A stretch of 61,357 nucleotides of DNA from Neolentinus lepideus HHB14362 ss-1 (GCA_001632425.1 KV425668.1:1-61357); one strand, 5' to 3'. Shown: positions 46,242 to 59,165, counted from the stretch's first letter. Numbers and translations: made by a program. The notes: generated by a model from the sequence alone, not told the origin.

Positions 46242-48256
46242 ATGGCAGAACTAACATTTGACAACCTCGTCGATGACAACAACTATCTGGGTTCTGAGCG
46301 AGCGAGGCTCGAGAACAAGGCCATCCTCGATGAGCTTGAACGCAAGAAGAAAGCGCGGAGCATGGCCGTGCCTACAGATGATAATCGAGTAAAGGCGCGT
46401 CTGAGAGAACTGGGAGAACCCATAACACTGTTCGGAGAACGGGTATGGAACGTTCCACTGTGGTTTCGATGCGCAGCTCAGTTATGTTAGGCGGCGGACC
46501 GTCGTGACCGTCTAATCTACGTTCTTTCCGAAATACAAGCTGCTAAAGGCGACGATGGTATGCAACTGGACGATGAGTCGCCCTCAGAAGAAGAGGAAGA
46601 GGAGGAGGAGGTATGTGTTGTCACTGAACTATTCATGACATGACATGAGCTGTTACGGTGCGACTCCATCTTGTAGCAAGAAGAGTTTTACACGCCAGGT
46701 ACCCTCGAGTTGCGCGAGGCCCGAAGACGATTAGCAGAGTATTCCCTACCGAGGTTGGATTTTGTCAGTGATAGGAAGCGACAGATAGGTGCTTACTAGT
46801 CCTCCGTCACTTTGTCCGTTGCAGAGCTCAAAAGCGGGTCGCCCAGCAGCACATAGACAGCAAAATTCCTCTCGGCAGAATCATTGATATGCGTAAGAAG
46901 ATCTTTGCTGAAGTAAAGGTATGCCTTGATCTTGTTCAAGTTTGTGTCACACGATACAAGAGCCCATTGACAGGCATTTGCCAACCTTGGATCTCAAATA
47001 GGCGACGAACGTCCCATTGCTCAGGTTCGTTTCGCTCCCAACAGCGAGATACTCGCTACAGGCAGTTGGTCTGGGAACGTCAAACTGTGGAATATACCCT
47101 CGTGCACGTCCATCAAGACATTACGAGGTACGTCGCCACCTATCGGGTCATTCGGAACTACTTCCACGATTGACAAATAGATCTACGTGTATAAGGGCAT
47201 AGCGACCGAGTGGGTGGAGTCGCCTGGCACCCTCAGGCTACCTTGACACAAAGCAAGGATGCTGTAAACCTTGTTAGCGGCGCAGGAGACACGAATCTTC
47301 ACCTCTGGTCGCTTAATAGGTGCGGATGGTGCAGTCGTTTTGGTTCCACCATGCTCACGATCTGTCTTCTTGTTAGCGAAGCACCTCTTGCAACACTCAA
47401 GGGTCATGCAGATCGCGTTTGTCGAGTAGCGTTTCACCCATGCGGTAATTACGTCGCGTCCGCCTCGTTCGACACTACCTGGCGTCTTTGGGACGTCGCC
47501 ACACAACAAGAACTACTTCTCCAAGAAGGTCATTCCAAGGAAGTGTACACAGTGGAGTTTCAGGATGATGGTGCTTTAGTAGCCTCAGGGTTCGTGCAGA
47601 CGTTGTTTTGGCCTAACACCTTCTGATTTGCAGACGTTGCTTAGTGGTATGGATGCTATTGGTCGTGTATGGGATTTGCGAACGGGGAGAACTGCCATGA
47701 TACTTGACGGCCACGTCCAAGCGATTCTTTCAACATGTTTTTCGCCTAATGGGTAAGGCTCCCTTCATGAGCATGTGCATGTCGATTAATTGGGTCCGTT
47801 AGATATCAGATAGCGACCGGTGCCGGAGACGACACGATTCGCATATGGGACATGCGGTCCCTGAGGGCCCTCTACACGATCCCCGCCCATACATCCAACG
47901 TCGCAGACGTGCGATTCTTCCGCAACTCCGGCGTGCCTCTGCCGACAGCACACAAGGATACCCTCAACGGCGACATTGACATGGATGACCCAGATGTTAA
48001 ACACGTTGACGCAGACGACAACACCAAAAAGATCGAAGAAGAATGGAGCTATCGTTCAGGATCCTACCTTGTCAGCGCAGGATACGACGGTTATGTTAAA
48101 CTCTGGAGTGCGGACGACTGGCAGCTGCTCCGTACTCTGTCGACGGATTCGAGCAAGGTCATGTCCGTCGACTTGTCTACAGATGCCAAGTATCTTGTTT
48201 CTGGCACGTATAACCGTAACTTCCAGCTGTTCGCACCAGAGGATGTTCTAAGCTAG
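46242..48256 (+). CDS. PRP4: U4/U6 snRNP protein PRP4 (WD40 splicing factor)
   Basis: Component of the U4/U6.U5 tri-snRNP in the nucleus. The N-terminal exon ([16 protein letters not shown]) leads into the splicing-factor motif region [24 protein letters not shown], given here as [17 protein letters not shown]. An acidic SEEEEEEEE run and [18 protein letters not shown] follow. Seven WD40-type repeats then continue to the C-terminus (examples [54 protein letters not shown]), ending [17 protein letters not shown]. At least six short introns are visible, e.g. GTATGG at 46443 and GTATGT at 46611. An insert of acidic residues between repeats ([18 protein letters not shown]) looks family-typical. 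No frame damage was noticed. Convergent with MBP1, about 100 bp apart. Confidence 0.95.
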
Positions 48257-48356
48257 ACGAATACCATTTCAAAATGATGCGATGGATAATACAGATGCCG
48301 TGCGAACTAAATAGATGATAAAAGACAGCAAAACAAGCAGAGCGAAGAGTACAATG

Positions 48357-51172
48357 TTATATGATACCATCCCGAACCTGCGGCGAATCAGCATGAGAGT
48401 TCATAGGGAGCTAACAAGCAGATTTACCTTTTGCATAAACCCTGACACGCGACCAATATCTACAATCTGTGCTTCGCTCTCAAAGGCCACCAGCAAGTCC
48501 TCAAGCAACTACAAAGTGCATGTCAGTAGAATCTCAAAGGCATCGGTAAACGTTGACCTACAGTCTCGACCCGATCAATAGGTATACCTGTACAAAGAGC
48601 AACAATCTTCTTGCACTGAAATGCCTTCTCCGCGCTCGCCCCACGCAGCGAACTGAGCCTCTCTTCTAGCAGCGTCTCGATTCGCTCATGCCACATCTTG
48701 AGTCTTCGTAACCGTATCAAATTCGCGGGGGAATCAGACATCGGTATCGTGGGCTCCGCGTCCAAGTTGAATGACAGATCCACCGTGCCGCCTAGCGCTG
48801 CCATAGTCGAATTATGTCCTCGCCACTGGAACGCTGGACCTGCCGTGGCCCGCGCATCCCGGCCTTGCAGATCTGTCCGGCCGGTATAGTCGAACTGGTC
48901 CTCCTCTACGAGGGCCTTCTGCAGGTTCCTCGTCCGATGGCCAATCTGCTCGAGCTCGCCCAGCTTCTGTTGCCACTCTTGGATCTGTCTCCGTTGCTCC
49001 GACAGCTCGCGTGTGGCCACGTTCAGGTGGAGCCTTGTGGCTTCCAGTTGATCCGTCTTAACTTTGATCTCAGAGGAGAACTCGTTACTCAGCCCTTGGA
49101 TCATGGTCGTTATATCTGAAGATGCAAGACTGAGCACGCCATATACAACTTGAATATGGATAGACTGACCAGTGATGATATCCTGACTCTTCTGCACAGG
49201 CAAGGATGGTCCAGTCCGGAATGATGAGAGAATGTCAGCTGCCCGAGGACCACCTCCTAACTCCTGCGGCGGCGCATGTAAGCAACTGAGACTGTGGCAC
49301 AAAGAACACGCATACCTCGACTTCCACACCGAAGTCACCCGGCCGAAGACCAAGTTTATTCGGCAATATTCGATTAGCCCCAATGTCCAAGAACGTCCGC
49401 ACCAGACTTCTATTGCCAACTCGGGCTGCAATGTTCAAGGCAGTATCACCGTGCTCGTCTTGCAGATCCACGATTGACCTAAAGTCGCCGTTCTCATGTT
49501 GCACGATCCAGAAAAGTATCTGATCCAGGTAGTACCGCGCCGCCATCGTCCTACCCTTGACGCCCGCCAGAGCCACAATATGGTGGAGCACCGATTTGCG
49601 CGACGAGTCGAGCGTATGTATCGATTCATGGAGCGCAGCGACCAGTGCGTGGAAAGTCTGCATGTCCGAGTTGTGCGTCGCCAGACATGCCCGCATGAGC
49701 GCCGTCTCGCCGTTATAGTTACCGCGATGCACATCTGCACCCGCCTTGATAAGCGCATCAACCGTTTGTAAGCGCGCCAGGCTCGCCGCCAGGTGTAGCG
49801 CCGTGTGGCCCTGATCGTCGAGAACTAAGTCCGGGTCGAAAGAAAGGGACGGGTTATCCGGCTTGATCTCATGCAGAGCTTCTAACGCAGGCCCGGGCGC
49901 GTCGTACTGACATATACACGCAATAATAACAAGCCGCCGGTCGTCCTTGAGAGGCGCGCTCGGGTCCATATTCCGACCAACCGACGGCTTTGTCGCGAAT
50001 CGCGCAGCATGCTGGTTTGATGGCCCCGCGGGAAGCTTACCGTTAGTAACAAGACCTGCACCGGAGGAGTTAGGCGGACCATCAACGCCATTAACTGTGC
50101 GCGAAGCAAGCCTTTGTGACGGGAATACACCATTCTGCGACTGAGTCCGCGCAACTGCTTCTTGTGAGCCTGGTGGCGTATGCTCTTGACGAGGTCGTTT
50201 CAAAGGTGACTGTCCGTCTTCTCCATTCCGTTGCGATGACGAAGATTGTGGTCGGGATCCGTCCGCCATTTGGATATCCGGTGACGGCTCCAAGGCTGGT
50301 TGAGAAGGTTGCGTCGTAGTCTGCGTTGCTAATCCAACATCCATATCAGAGTATGCTCTCTTCAACGACTGCTGGCTAGGTGGAGGAGTCGGAGACTGCA
50401 CGCCAGAAAATGGTGAGCCCGGAATTTGATGTAGACTACCGCCCGGGGATTGGTAAAGGCCCGTACGAGCACCAGCTAGTGAGGACGTTGATGGTGTGAA
50501 CAAGCCCTGCGCTCTGCCCTGATTGAGAAGTCGCAAAGCGGACCCTGGCATGATGGGTGGAGGCGCAAGGTTCGGGGGGAGCTGGAAACCTCCCGCGGGC
50601 ATGCCGGGGAAAGTAGAGGCAGCCGATAGCGGCCTTGGAGAGGCTGTATGTCGTACGCCTTGTAGTGGGTTCTGGAGAGTATTGGGGTTGAGCATGGGCT
50701 GAAAGTCGAACAAGGGAGCTAGGAGAGGTGCAACGCCGTATTGTCTTGCAATGTCGCGACCGCGTTCAAGAGGTATCCTGATGCAAAGGTGTCAGCGTCA
50801 GATCAGCCTCGACACGACGGAACGTCTCTCACCATGTGCCTTGATACTTTCCGTACCCGCCCTGGACGATCTCGTGTTTGCCAGGCAATATTTCCTTCTC
50901 TAGGATTTTCGTTCTGCGCCCTTTGTCTACTCCGGCCACCTTCAGGATTTGCGTGGCATTGACATACGAGTCTGTACGTCGTCGCATGACGGCGATGCCT
51001 CTAACCATGCACTCATACACCTGTAAGGCGCGACCGCGCGACGCGACGTGAGTGAATTAGATCGGAACGCGATCCCGACATGAAAAATGCCACTTACCTG
51101 CACGGACGAATAGACGGCATTGTATATCTTGACTGGCGGCGCCTGGCCCGCTGCCCGTTGAGCGACCTGCAT
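48357..51172 (-). CDS. MBP1: APSES/ankyrin cell-cycle transcription factor (Mbp1/Res-type)
   Basis: DNA-binding subunit of an MBF-like complex that drives G1/S genes in fungi. The first exon is 51098-51172 ([12 protein letters not shown]). The APSES/KilA-N domain follows: [20 protein letters not shown], then [20 protein letters not shown] and [18 protein letters not shown]. After a long Pro/Ser/Gln-rich linker with a basic NLS (SPLKRPRQE) come ankyrin repeats ([42 protein letters not shown]). A coiled coil ([18 protein letters not shown]) and a C-terminal Swi6-binding-like region with [16 protein letters not shown] complete it. It ends KVRDGII at TAA 48357-48359. The ATG at 51172 was chosen because no earlier in-frame ATG exists before the conserved exon. 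Five or more introns. Confidence 0.94.
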
Positions 51173-51570
51173 GGCGAAAGTGGTTGGCACACGCGCTGGA
51201 CGAGGAGGATGTCACCGGACGCGCAGGGGACGGCGCGCGCGGCGTCACGCGTGCGAAATTTGAATTGCACGCGTCGCCACGCGTCGGCGTTTGCGTGTGG
51301 ACATCGCTATGTTGTGTCTTATTTCTCTCGACATGTTATATTCCACTAAGTTACAGGTGCTTACGCAGACTCGCAATAGTGGGATACTAGTACTGTAAGC
51401 ATAGCTATGTTCGATTTCATGGTCTTTTTGTGTCGCAGAAGCCTATGCTTGCTCTTTGGCTGTGGCGTGTGGCGTTTGAGACACAGCCTTCAGAGTATAA
51501 AGGCAGGGTTTCTCGAGCTGGTGGCACCCTCACAAACTCTCTTCTTGGCTACTAAAAGTGTCTCGCTAGC
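51173..51570. other. Intergenic, divergent MBP1 / F-box promoters
   Basis: The region upstream of MBP1 is rich in CGCG-containing words near 51200-51300, including ACGCG-type sequences like the yeast MCB element (51232-51256, 51267-51291). A TATAAAG at 51496-51502 lies 69 bp before the proposed F-box ATG. Auto-regulation of MBP1 through MCB-like sites is a possibility only. Confidence 0.4.
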
Positions 51571-53005
51571 ATGGTATGCAACGGTCTCTTGTTTTGCAGC
51601 ATGGGCTGAAGGAACTCCAACGTGGTTATAGACTGTTCCAGTGGCACAAATTGCACCCTCTGCAGGTCCCAATTCGCCCACGCTGCCGCCGGAATTGCTC
51701 TCGGATATATTCACCAGGTGCCTCGCAATTGACCACCGTGGCGTCGCTTCGACGGCTCCTTCCTTCATCCTAACCCGGGTCAGTCGCTACTGGAGAGATG
51801 TGGCATTCAGCACTCCCCGGCTCTGGCGCGAGGTCGGTGTTAAGGTCAACGAAAACGAGCGGTTCGAGGCAAAGGCCGCTTTCATGCGGTGGTGGCTGAG
51901 CTACTCTGGAGACGGACCTCTAACGATCTCACTTACCGAGTCTTGCGACTACTCTCTGCCATTTGCCTCGCCTACCATGGACGTCATCTCAGAGTACCTC
52001 TACAGGTGCGAGACGTTGTTCATATGCGTGCCTGAGCCCCGGATACACTTCTTGAGGACGCCACACGCGCCACTGTTATGCAACATTACTGTCGAATATG
52101 ACTCGAGGATCGATGCTGCACACAGGCGCGATTTGAGCTTGGCCTTTGCTCCGTATGTTCGGGAACTTGTTGTGGAGTGGACTTACCTTCAGCGACTGCG
52201 GCCTTGCTCGGTCCAGTGGACACGACTACACACCCTCGATCTGCACGGAATTCTGTCGGCTTACGCCACGCTAGAAGTTCTACAAGAATGCTCGTCTCTC
52301 AAACACTGTGACCTGACATTCTACGAACTCGAAGACGAAGAAGATGCGTATCCGCTCGTTGTCCACATGAACGAACTCGAGTCTCTGGTACTCTCCTACG
52401 GCGATGGATGTGGCATTAACGATGTGCTACGGCAGCTTTGCACCCCTCGCCTTACTTCTTTACATATAATTGCGGCCGACATGTGTGAGGTCCCCCTTGA
52501 CGTGTGGCGCTCGATAGTCCCAAAATCTGGAAGCAGCCTGAAGGATCTTTCAATAAGATGCGAAGGATGTATCACAGCCTCTTTCGAAGCTTTTTTGGAT
52601 TTATTGCGTCCAATGAACGACCTGGAGGATCTTGCGATTACAGGAATTCTTGGAGGTGATCCATTCGATGGGTTTGCCGAGGATTTCTTCCGGGCATTGA
52701 CAATACCCCTCGGAGAAGATCAAGGGCCTCTCACCGCCCGTACTCTGTTGCCTAGGCTTAGGGAATTTAACGTGACAGGTGTATCCCGAAATATCACCCA
52801 GTCTGAGCTTTGTCTTGATGTTTGCATCCAAAGCCTCTCGTCATCTAGGCCTGAAAGGTACGGAACTGGCGTAAATCCTGGTTTACGTTTGCTCTGTGTA
52901 CAGTGGTACGTCCAAGGAGATGCGTATGTGAGGTCCTGGTGTAGGCAAGGCTGCGATCATTTCGTGGAAAAGCAGGAAGACCCAAGCGCATTCACCGACA
53001 AGTAA
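51571..53005 (+). CDS. F-box protein with degenerate leucine-rich repeats
   Basis: Proposed exons 51571-51583 and 51642-53005 (58-bp intron) give 458 residues starting MVCNVAQIAP. The main frame has no ATG before the F-box, so a short upstream exon is required. The F-box core is LPPELLSDIFTRCLAID, then ILTRVSRYWRDVAFSTPRLW. Irregular leucine-rich segments follow (LHTLDLHGILSAY, LKHCDLTFYELED, LTSLHIIAADM, LEDLAITGIL). This is the common Agaricomycete F-box/LRR type, expected to act as substrate adaptor in SCF ubiquitin ligases. The substrate is unknown. Such genes form large, fast-changing families in mushrooms. The first exon is tentative because its donor is GTCTCT. Confidence 0.85.
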
Positions 53006-55245
53006 CAGCTAGAGGACATTTTTCAGGCTGTCAGTCATTTTGATGGACTAGGGAATTGATTGGTTTCAGCGTCGTGTATTGTGGAACGCCGATGTAATAA
53101 GTGAGCACTATCGACTATGTATATAGATCATGTCCTTGCATTCAGGCAAAAGCCGCGACAGCATGCAGAAATGTGGAACATCAAGTCTATGATGAACCAG
53201 GCAGCGTCGCGTGCATCGATCCTTCGGGACAGAAGCGTGGTGGTCAGAGGCCCATGATGGCGGAACAGACCTTCCAGCATTTCCGTAGACTTGGTCTGCT
53301 TTGCAGAGGACATAGTCACCGAGGGCAGGGCGATATTGATCAGCTGAGTGTGCTGAGAATGCTGTCCATCCATCTGCGGTGATACCGAGGCTGAACTGGT
53401 GGAGTTTTGCGTGAAATTGGTGAAAACAGCCTGGATAATATGATAGACCGGACTCTGATGCAAGCAGTTACCGTATCGGATGGGAATCGAAACGGAAATC
53501 ACAAAAATGGGTAGCTGTCATGAGAAGGCAACCTCGCAAGTCCCGAAAAAAAGAGTCCACGGCAGCCAATAATTGTCTAATGCCCAGTCCAGAACCTGAT
53601 CATGCTGGTGCGATGGACTTCGGCGCCTCAAGACTACCTAGACTAGATCGTTAACGTTGGCGCCCGAAAGATCCACATGAGGTTACATGAGGTGTCCAAA
53701 CACGATGCAAGCCATGTTATGGAAGCTTTCTGGATATCAATATGTACCAGTGATGTCGACAGTCCCACCGAGATGGACAACCACCTGCTGCTTGAATCGG
53801 AGTTGAAGGAAGACGTTTCAACTAGGGCTATCAGGAACTTGAACTTTAAATAATGACTCCGCAGCGATTCTTGAATCCTCCGTAGTCCCACAAGTCGACA
53901 CTAGTGACAGTGGTCTTCAGGTTAGGGTTCGTGAAATCTGCGCCGCTGGTGCACCGGTGAGGCCTGAAATAAGCTTTGAAGCATCGATTTAAACCCGACG
54001 ACTGCAACAGCGCAAGGTCAATGCACCGGTGGCCTCTGTTTTCGGTACCGCTTCCGCCGTAAAGTTTTCTGATATCAAGAAGCAGGTTGGTTCCGGAATA
54101 TTTGACGTTATGCTATACTCGTTTGGACCCTGGAACGCGTGAAGGTAAATTTGAAAGTACATACAAATCAATTATCGAAATCTGCCTGCAGACGACAAGA
54201 AAATCTGAGGTCAAGAAACACCTCAGTTTGTCATCGCATCTGCCACGTGGAGTGTCGATTTGGTCAATATGGAGGCCCTGAGCACGATTCTATGCAGCTG
54301 TGCACAGTCGTGTCTCCTTCCTCACGCTTCAATATCATCTTGACTTTCACTCTCCGTGGTCATTGAAAATACCGTTTTTCTTCTGACCGCTACTAATCAG
54401 CAGACGCGGATTCACCTTCAGGAATGCCCATTATGCCCGGGCACCTGCTTCGCGGGCACCGGTGCTACAACACATTCTATGACAATTTACAAAAGACGTC
54501 ACAAGGGTCTGTTCTTGTTGTTCTCTGATTAGCGACAAATTTGAGAACTAACCCCCACAAGTCTTTTCTTAGTGACCACAGGATCCGAATAGGTGGGATA
54601 TCCAGCTCCTACTGCTCATTAAATAGACTCCTATCCAGGCCATGCACCAGTTCATCCAAGCATAAAGCTGTGGAAAGAAGGCGTACTGAAATGGCAGTGC
54701 AGATTGTCGAGTCAATATTCCCCCTCGGATCAGTAAAGGTCCAGCTTCTAGTATGGGACTACTGCTGCTCCGCCAACTGCGGATTTTAATGAGAGTCCAA
54801 GCCATGGGTCAAAGTGATATGGCATCACCTTTTGCATCGCAGTGGTTGTGATGTCTGCAGACAAGATAATAGAGGTAGCTGTCCACCAATCGCTCTGTCT
54901 GCTCACGGCTCAAGCTTTGATAACAAGACCATCTCCACAGCTGCCTGAGTCGCAGAAGAGATGATTATCAGAATCAGAACACTGCCGAGTCGAAAAGAGA
55001 TGTGAGGCTTAGCTTAGGTAAGCACCACAAGAGAGTCTTCTTGTCTTGAAGCCGAACAGACAAAGAGTCGGAAAGACTTCATATTGCGAAAAGAACTGTG
55101 GTACCCTACATTGAGCAAGACCTTAAATACACTGCGAGACTAAGGTACCAGAACAACAGAATAAGGAAATAGATAAGCAAAAGAAACTATGACTTGTTAT
55201 GGTAATATTGGTAACCAAAGAGACTGATACGGGCCTGTGGGCCGG
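53006..55245. other. Stretch without a recognised gene, including the LTR side of the retroelement
   Basis: 53006-54900 has only short unassigned ORFs (e.g. 53128-53502 minus). From 55258 downward the sequence should be the 3' LTR of the minus-strand gypsy element. It has a TATTTAAGG box on the minus strand near 55125-55135. The lower border of the LTR could not be fixed. Confidence 0.4.
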
Positions 55246-55268
55246 CCGACACCTTACATTCGCCCTCC
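55246..55268 (-). other. Polypurine tract / LTR start of the gypsy element
   Basis: On the minus strand GGAGGGCGAA (55259-55268) is directly followed by TGTAAGGTGTCGG at 55258 downward. A purine-rich tract followed by a TG-starting LTR is the expected 3' junction of an LTR retrotransposon. It lies about 50 bp after the end of the element's last frame. Confidence 0.6.
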
Positions 55269-55311
55269 AAGGAGTGCTACACACTCCTTCAGTACCGGCC
55301 ACAGTGACCGG

Positions 55312-58300
55312 TTAAGCGGGACCCAGCCGCTCGTCGTCCCAAGACTCGCCCTCAGCGTCCTCATCAAGTTCATTGTCAGCCCCATCCCCTGCCGGCAACT
55401 CTTCTTCATCAACAGCGAGCACCTCTTGCATCGGAATGTCGGTGTCGTGTGCTGTTTCCTCAGCACGAACCATCTCCTCTGTACGAGCATGGGTGCAGCG
55501 TGGTCGACGGCATCTGATAGGACCCACGCCACCCGGTTCATCTCCGAGACGGTCTGTGACAAACACTGAGCAAATTGTACATTGTGAGAACTCATCATGT
55601 AATGTCGTACCAGCCAATGGGCGCTCGCCATTGTTAAATCGTTGTCGATGTGGTATCCCAATACCACCCATGTTTTGACCATGACCACGACCACGACCTC
55701 CACCACAGCTGCTGCATCCACCACGTCCACCACATCCACCTTGCCCACCACGGCCACCATGCCAGGGAGGAGTTGGCATTACCTGAATACCAGGCTGTGG
55801 GGCGCTGGATACGGCGGTTGTCATCATGGTCTGTACCAGTTCCTTTGTCTGCGCCATAAGAGATGTAAAAGCTGCTTGAGTAAAAGTTACTTTGTGCAGC
55901 AGCGCAGAAGCCACGGATGCTGGCACCAGCGGTGCGGGGAATTGCGCAACCATAGGAACATCTGGTACATTCGGAAAATCATCTGGCACGGGCGCGAAAG
56001 CATTGCGAGTGTGATATACACTCAGGTATCCCTGAGGAGGAGGACCAGGGCGAGTGGCAGTCTGGTTAAGCCACGCGAAGACTGATTGTGCATACTGTTC
56101 ACATCGGACAGCATCAGCAGCAGTGAAATGATTAATAGGATAGCTGTTAATGGGGTCAGCCATCCTACGAGGTAGTTTCTCATGCTCTGTCCCTCGTCGA
56201 CCTGCTCGCTGACTGCCTTTTATATTGTGTAGAGACTGCGGGTTGCCAGGGCTGCCCCGGAATGTGCAATTCTGAACCCCTGTCCTGGTGGAACTATTCC
56301 TCCAGTTGTACCTTAGTCGTACTGCAGCCAAATCAATATCCTGGTCAAACTTGGGAGCCTGAGCATGGCCATCTGGTAAAGATCGAATATTCAAAATGCC
56401 CATAGCCTCGAAGTAAGCTGTTGTTGCCTGTAAGTGCCCAATTTGTGAGTAAGGAACCCAGGTAATGTCTCCCGTTTTCCACTGCAACTCAAACAGAGCA
56501 TCACGACCTTTGCCCGAGTGTGAAAATATCCTATCTACAGCCCACTCTGACGGGTTTACCCCAAATCCAGGAATCTGACTGAATTGTCGACTGGGAAACT
56601 GTTGATCATCATTCGGTACATGAATTCGTAACAGCAAGGCATGGAAAGTTGGATTAATCCCCCTTTGTCACAGTTCCACCGACAACTCAAGGTGATAAGA
56701 TGCCCCGGGAGTGACTATCTTCACAATTGGAAAAGGTCCAATGTACTTAGGTGTCAATTTACGAGCGTGACCTTTTGGGAGCCTTAAATTTCGAGTAGAC
56801 AAATAGACGAGGTCACCTATCGCAAACTCTGCCCGGTGCTGATGCTTATTGGCTTGTCGCGTCTGTTTCACATGAGCGTCAATAACTGCATCATGTGCGT
56901 CCATTATCGCATCCTTCATCTGTGCCGCAAACCGTTTGACACCCGGATACTCAGAATCTGAGTTCCAAATGAATGGCTGAGGTAACTGACCATAATTCAG
57001 GAAAAATGGTGAGAAACCTGTTGTATCTGAAGTAGCCAAATTCATGGCAAACTCGATTGCAGGTAACTTCTCCACCCAGTCTTTCTGATGTAGTGACACG
57101 CACTGACGTAGCATTTGTGTCATAGTGCAGTTTGCTCGCTCCATGGCACCATCGGTTTGCAGATGGTAAGCTGATGAAAGTCGTAAATCCATATGTAAAA
57201 GCTCATGTAACCGCTGCCAGAAAGTGCTCGTAAAAAGTGAGTCACAATCACTAACAATCCATTCAGGCAATCCATGCAACTTGTACACATTGTCGAACAT
57301 GACTTCTGCCATCTGCACAGCACCGTAAGTCTGCCATGTAGGTACAAGATGAACCATCGCAGTTAGGTGGTCAATCACCACGCAAATCATATCAAAAGAC
57401 CCGTGTCTGTTGGAAGAAGCTGGTAAAGGCCCCACGAAATCAATCCCTATTGACTGCCATGGCCGATGAGGCACGGGCAAGGTGCGTAAGAGTCCGTATG
57501 GCCTCTGTGTGTCTGATTTACTCATTGCGCAAACCATACAGGAGTGACAGAAATCTGACACATCACGCACAATTTCATGCCACCAAACCTGTTTGCACAA
57601 ATACACCAGAGTTTTCTTACTCCCCAAGTGAGCCAGCAGGCTATGTGCTTGGCTTATGATAACCTCGCGGATTCCGCGATTATCTGCTCAGATGTCTGGT
57701 ATGCACAAAAGCTTGCGGTCCCGGGCCTTCAAAAATATTAACCCGCCCTCCAGATCAAAGTCTCTGTAGTGCACAGGCTGCTTCACAACCTCTGCAAAGA
57801 ACTTATCCTCTGAATAGCGGCCTTTCAGGCAATCCAGAAACCTGAGCGAAGGCTCAGCCTCTGCTAATATGGAAGGTAAACCCTCATATGGTGTGGGATC
57901 CTCACTCATTGCGATCGGTGGATCTGTATCTTCACGAGAAGCTGGCAATTCCAATCCCAGCTCATCCTCGGCCTCTGTAACTAACGGTAATGGCACTGTG
58001 GCTGCCTTTTTGTGGTTACAATGAGCACCTTGTCGTACGGGGAGTCTCTCTAGTGTATCTGGTGAGTCCACTTCCCTGTCGACATGCATGCTATGATCCC
58101 TCTGCCTCCAGTGTTGCCACAGTTGTTCAGCCAAGTGAGTTGACCGCCGTACTGGTGAGGATTGAAAGAGGCACAGTACTGATGGGTCCGTATACACTGG
58201 ACATGAGCATCCCAGCTCCACGTTAACATACGCAAGGCATAGACCCAGATCATCACGCCCTGTCCCATCATCACCAACATACTCGCTCTCTGCACGCACG

Positions 58301-59165
58301 ATTCTGAGTGGTTCATCACTGTAGATCCGTGATAAAGCATCTGCTAATACATTTGTCTCACCAGGGATGTAATGGATTGAGAAATCGAACTCATTCAACA
58401 CGTCTAACCACCTGTGCTGTCACGGCGACAGGTGTTTCTGTTTCATGAAATGTTCCAGAGCACGGTGATCAGTGCATATACGAAACTTTGCGCCATGTAA
58501 CAAAGGTCGGAACCTCTTCAAGGACTCTACAATGGCAAGTAGCTCCATTTCGTGGACCGGGTAGTTCTGCTGAGCTGAATTGAACTTTCCTGACCAAAAT
58601 GCTATCACTGCTGCCTCCGAGAGGTCAACGCCTTGGCTAATATAGCCGCTAGCACCCGTCAATGATGCATCTGTGACCAAATTAATGGTCGGTGCACCCT
58701 CCCGGTAATCCAGCGCAACACGATGATGCTTATGCCATCTATTCACCATGTCCTTTACCTGCTCGAAAGCCTGTTGGTGAGTCTCAGTCCAGTTCCAAAG
58801 CTTCGTTGATCCCATTAGCGAAGCTAGCATCCCCATTGGTACCCGTATGCCCTCACAATCAGGAGCCAAGTACCTGACAGCACCGAGAAAGCTGCTCAGG
58901 AGTCCCTTATTGGTGGGTACCTTCCAATTCACCACAGAATAGACCTTGTGAGGATCCATCGCAATGCCCTTGTCCATAATGACATGACCAAGAATCTTCA
59001 GGGTCGATGCAAAGAATTGCATCTTATCAGCTCCCAGGTATAGCTTTTCCTGCCTTAAAACCTCAAGGACCAAGTGAATGTGCTTTATATGGTCTTCTAT
59101 AGTGTCCGAATAGATCACAATATCGTCAAGGTACACATCCATGAAGACACCAATATACGGTGATA
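55312..59165 (-). pseudogene. Ty3/gypsy chromodomain retrotransposon pol, broken
   Basis: Polyprotein remnant of a fungal LTR retrotransposon. From 59165 downward: C-terminal half of reverse transcriptase (YLDDIVIYS active-site box), RNase H (TDAS, HEMELLAI, TDHRALEHF), and integrase. The integrase shows HSLLAHLG with CHSCMVC, and the DDE residues in GIDFVG, SDCDSLF and DGAMERAN. A chromodomain follows (EWAVDRIFSHSGKGRDALFE, about 56390-56545), then a roughly 330-residue tail with Gly/Cys-rich GGCGGRGGCSSCGGGRGRG, stopping at 55312. The frame is interrupted by three in-frame TGA codons at 58420-58422, 57688-57690 and 56668-56670. The N-terminal RT, protease and gag are absent, because another element begins near 59166. 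It is therefore a non-functional copy. Confidence 0.93.

Noticed and set aside
55254..55859. Frames such as Val-rich or His/Asp-rich runs on both strands
   Set aside because: They are shadows of the Gly/Cys-rich tail of the gypsy pol.
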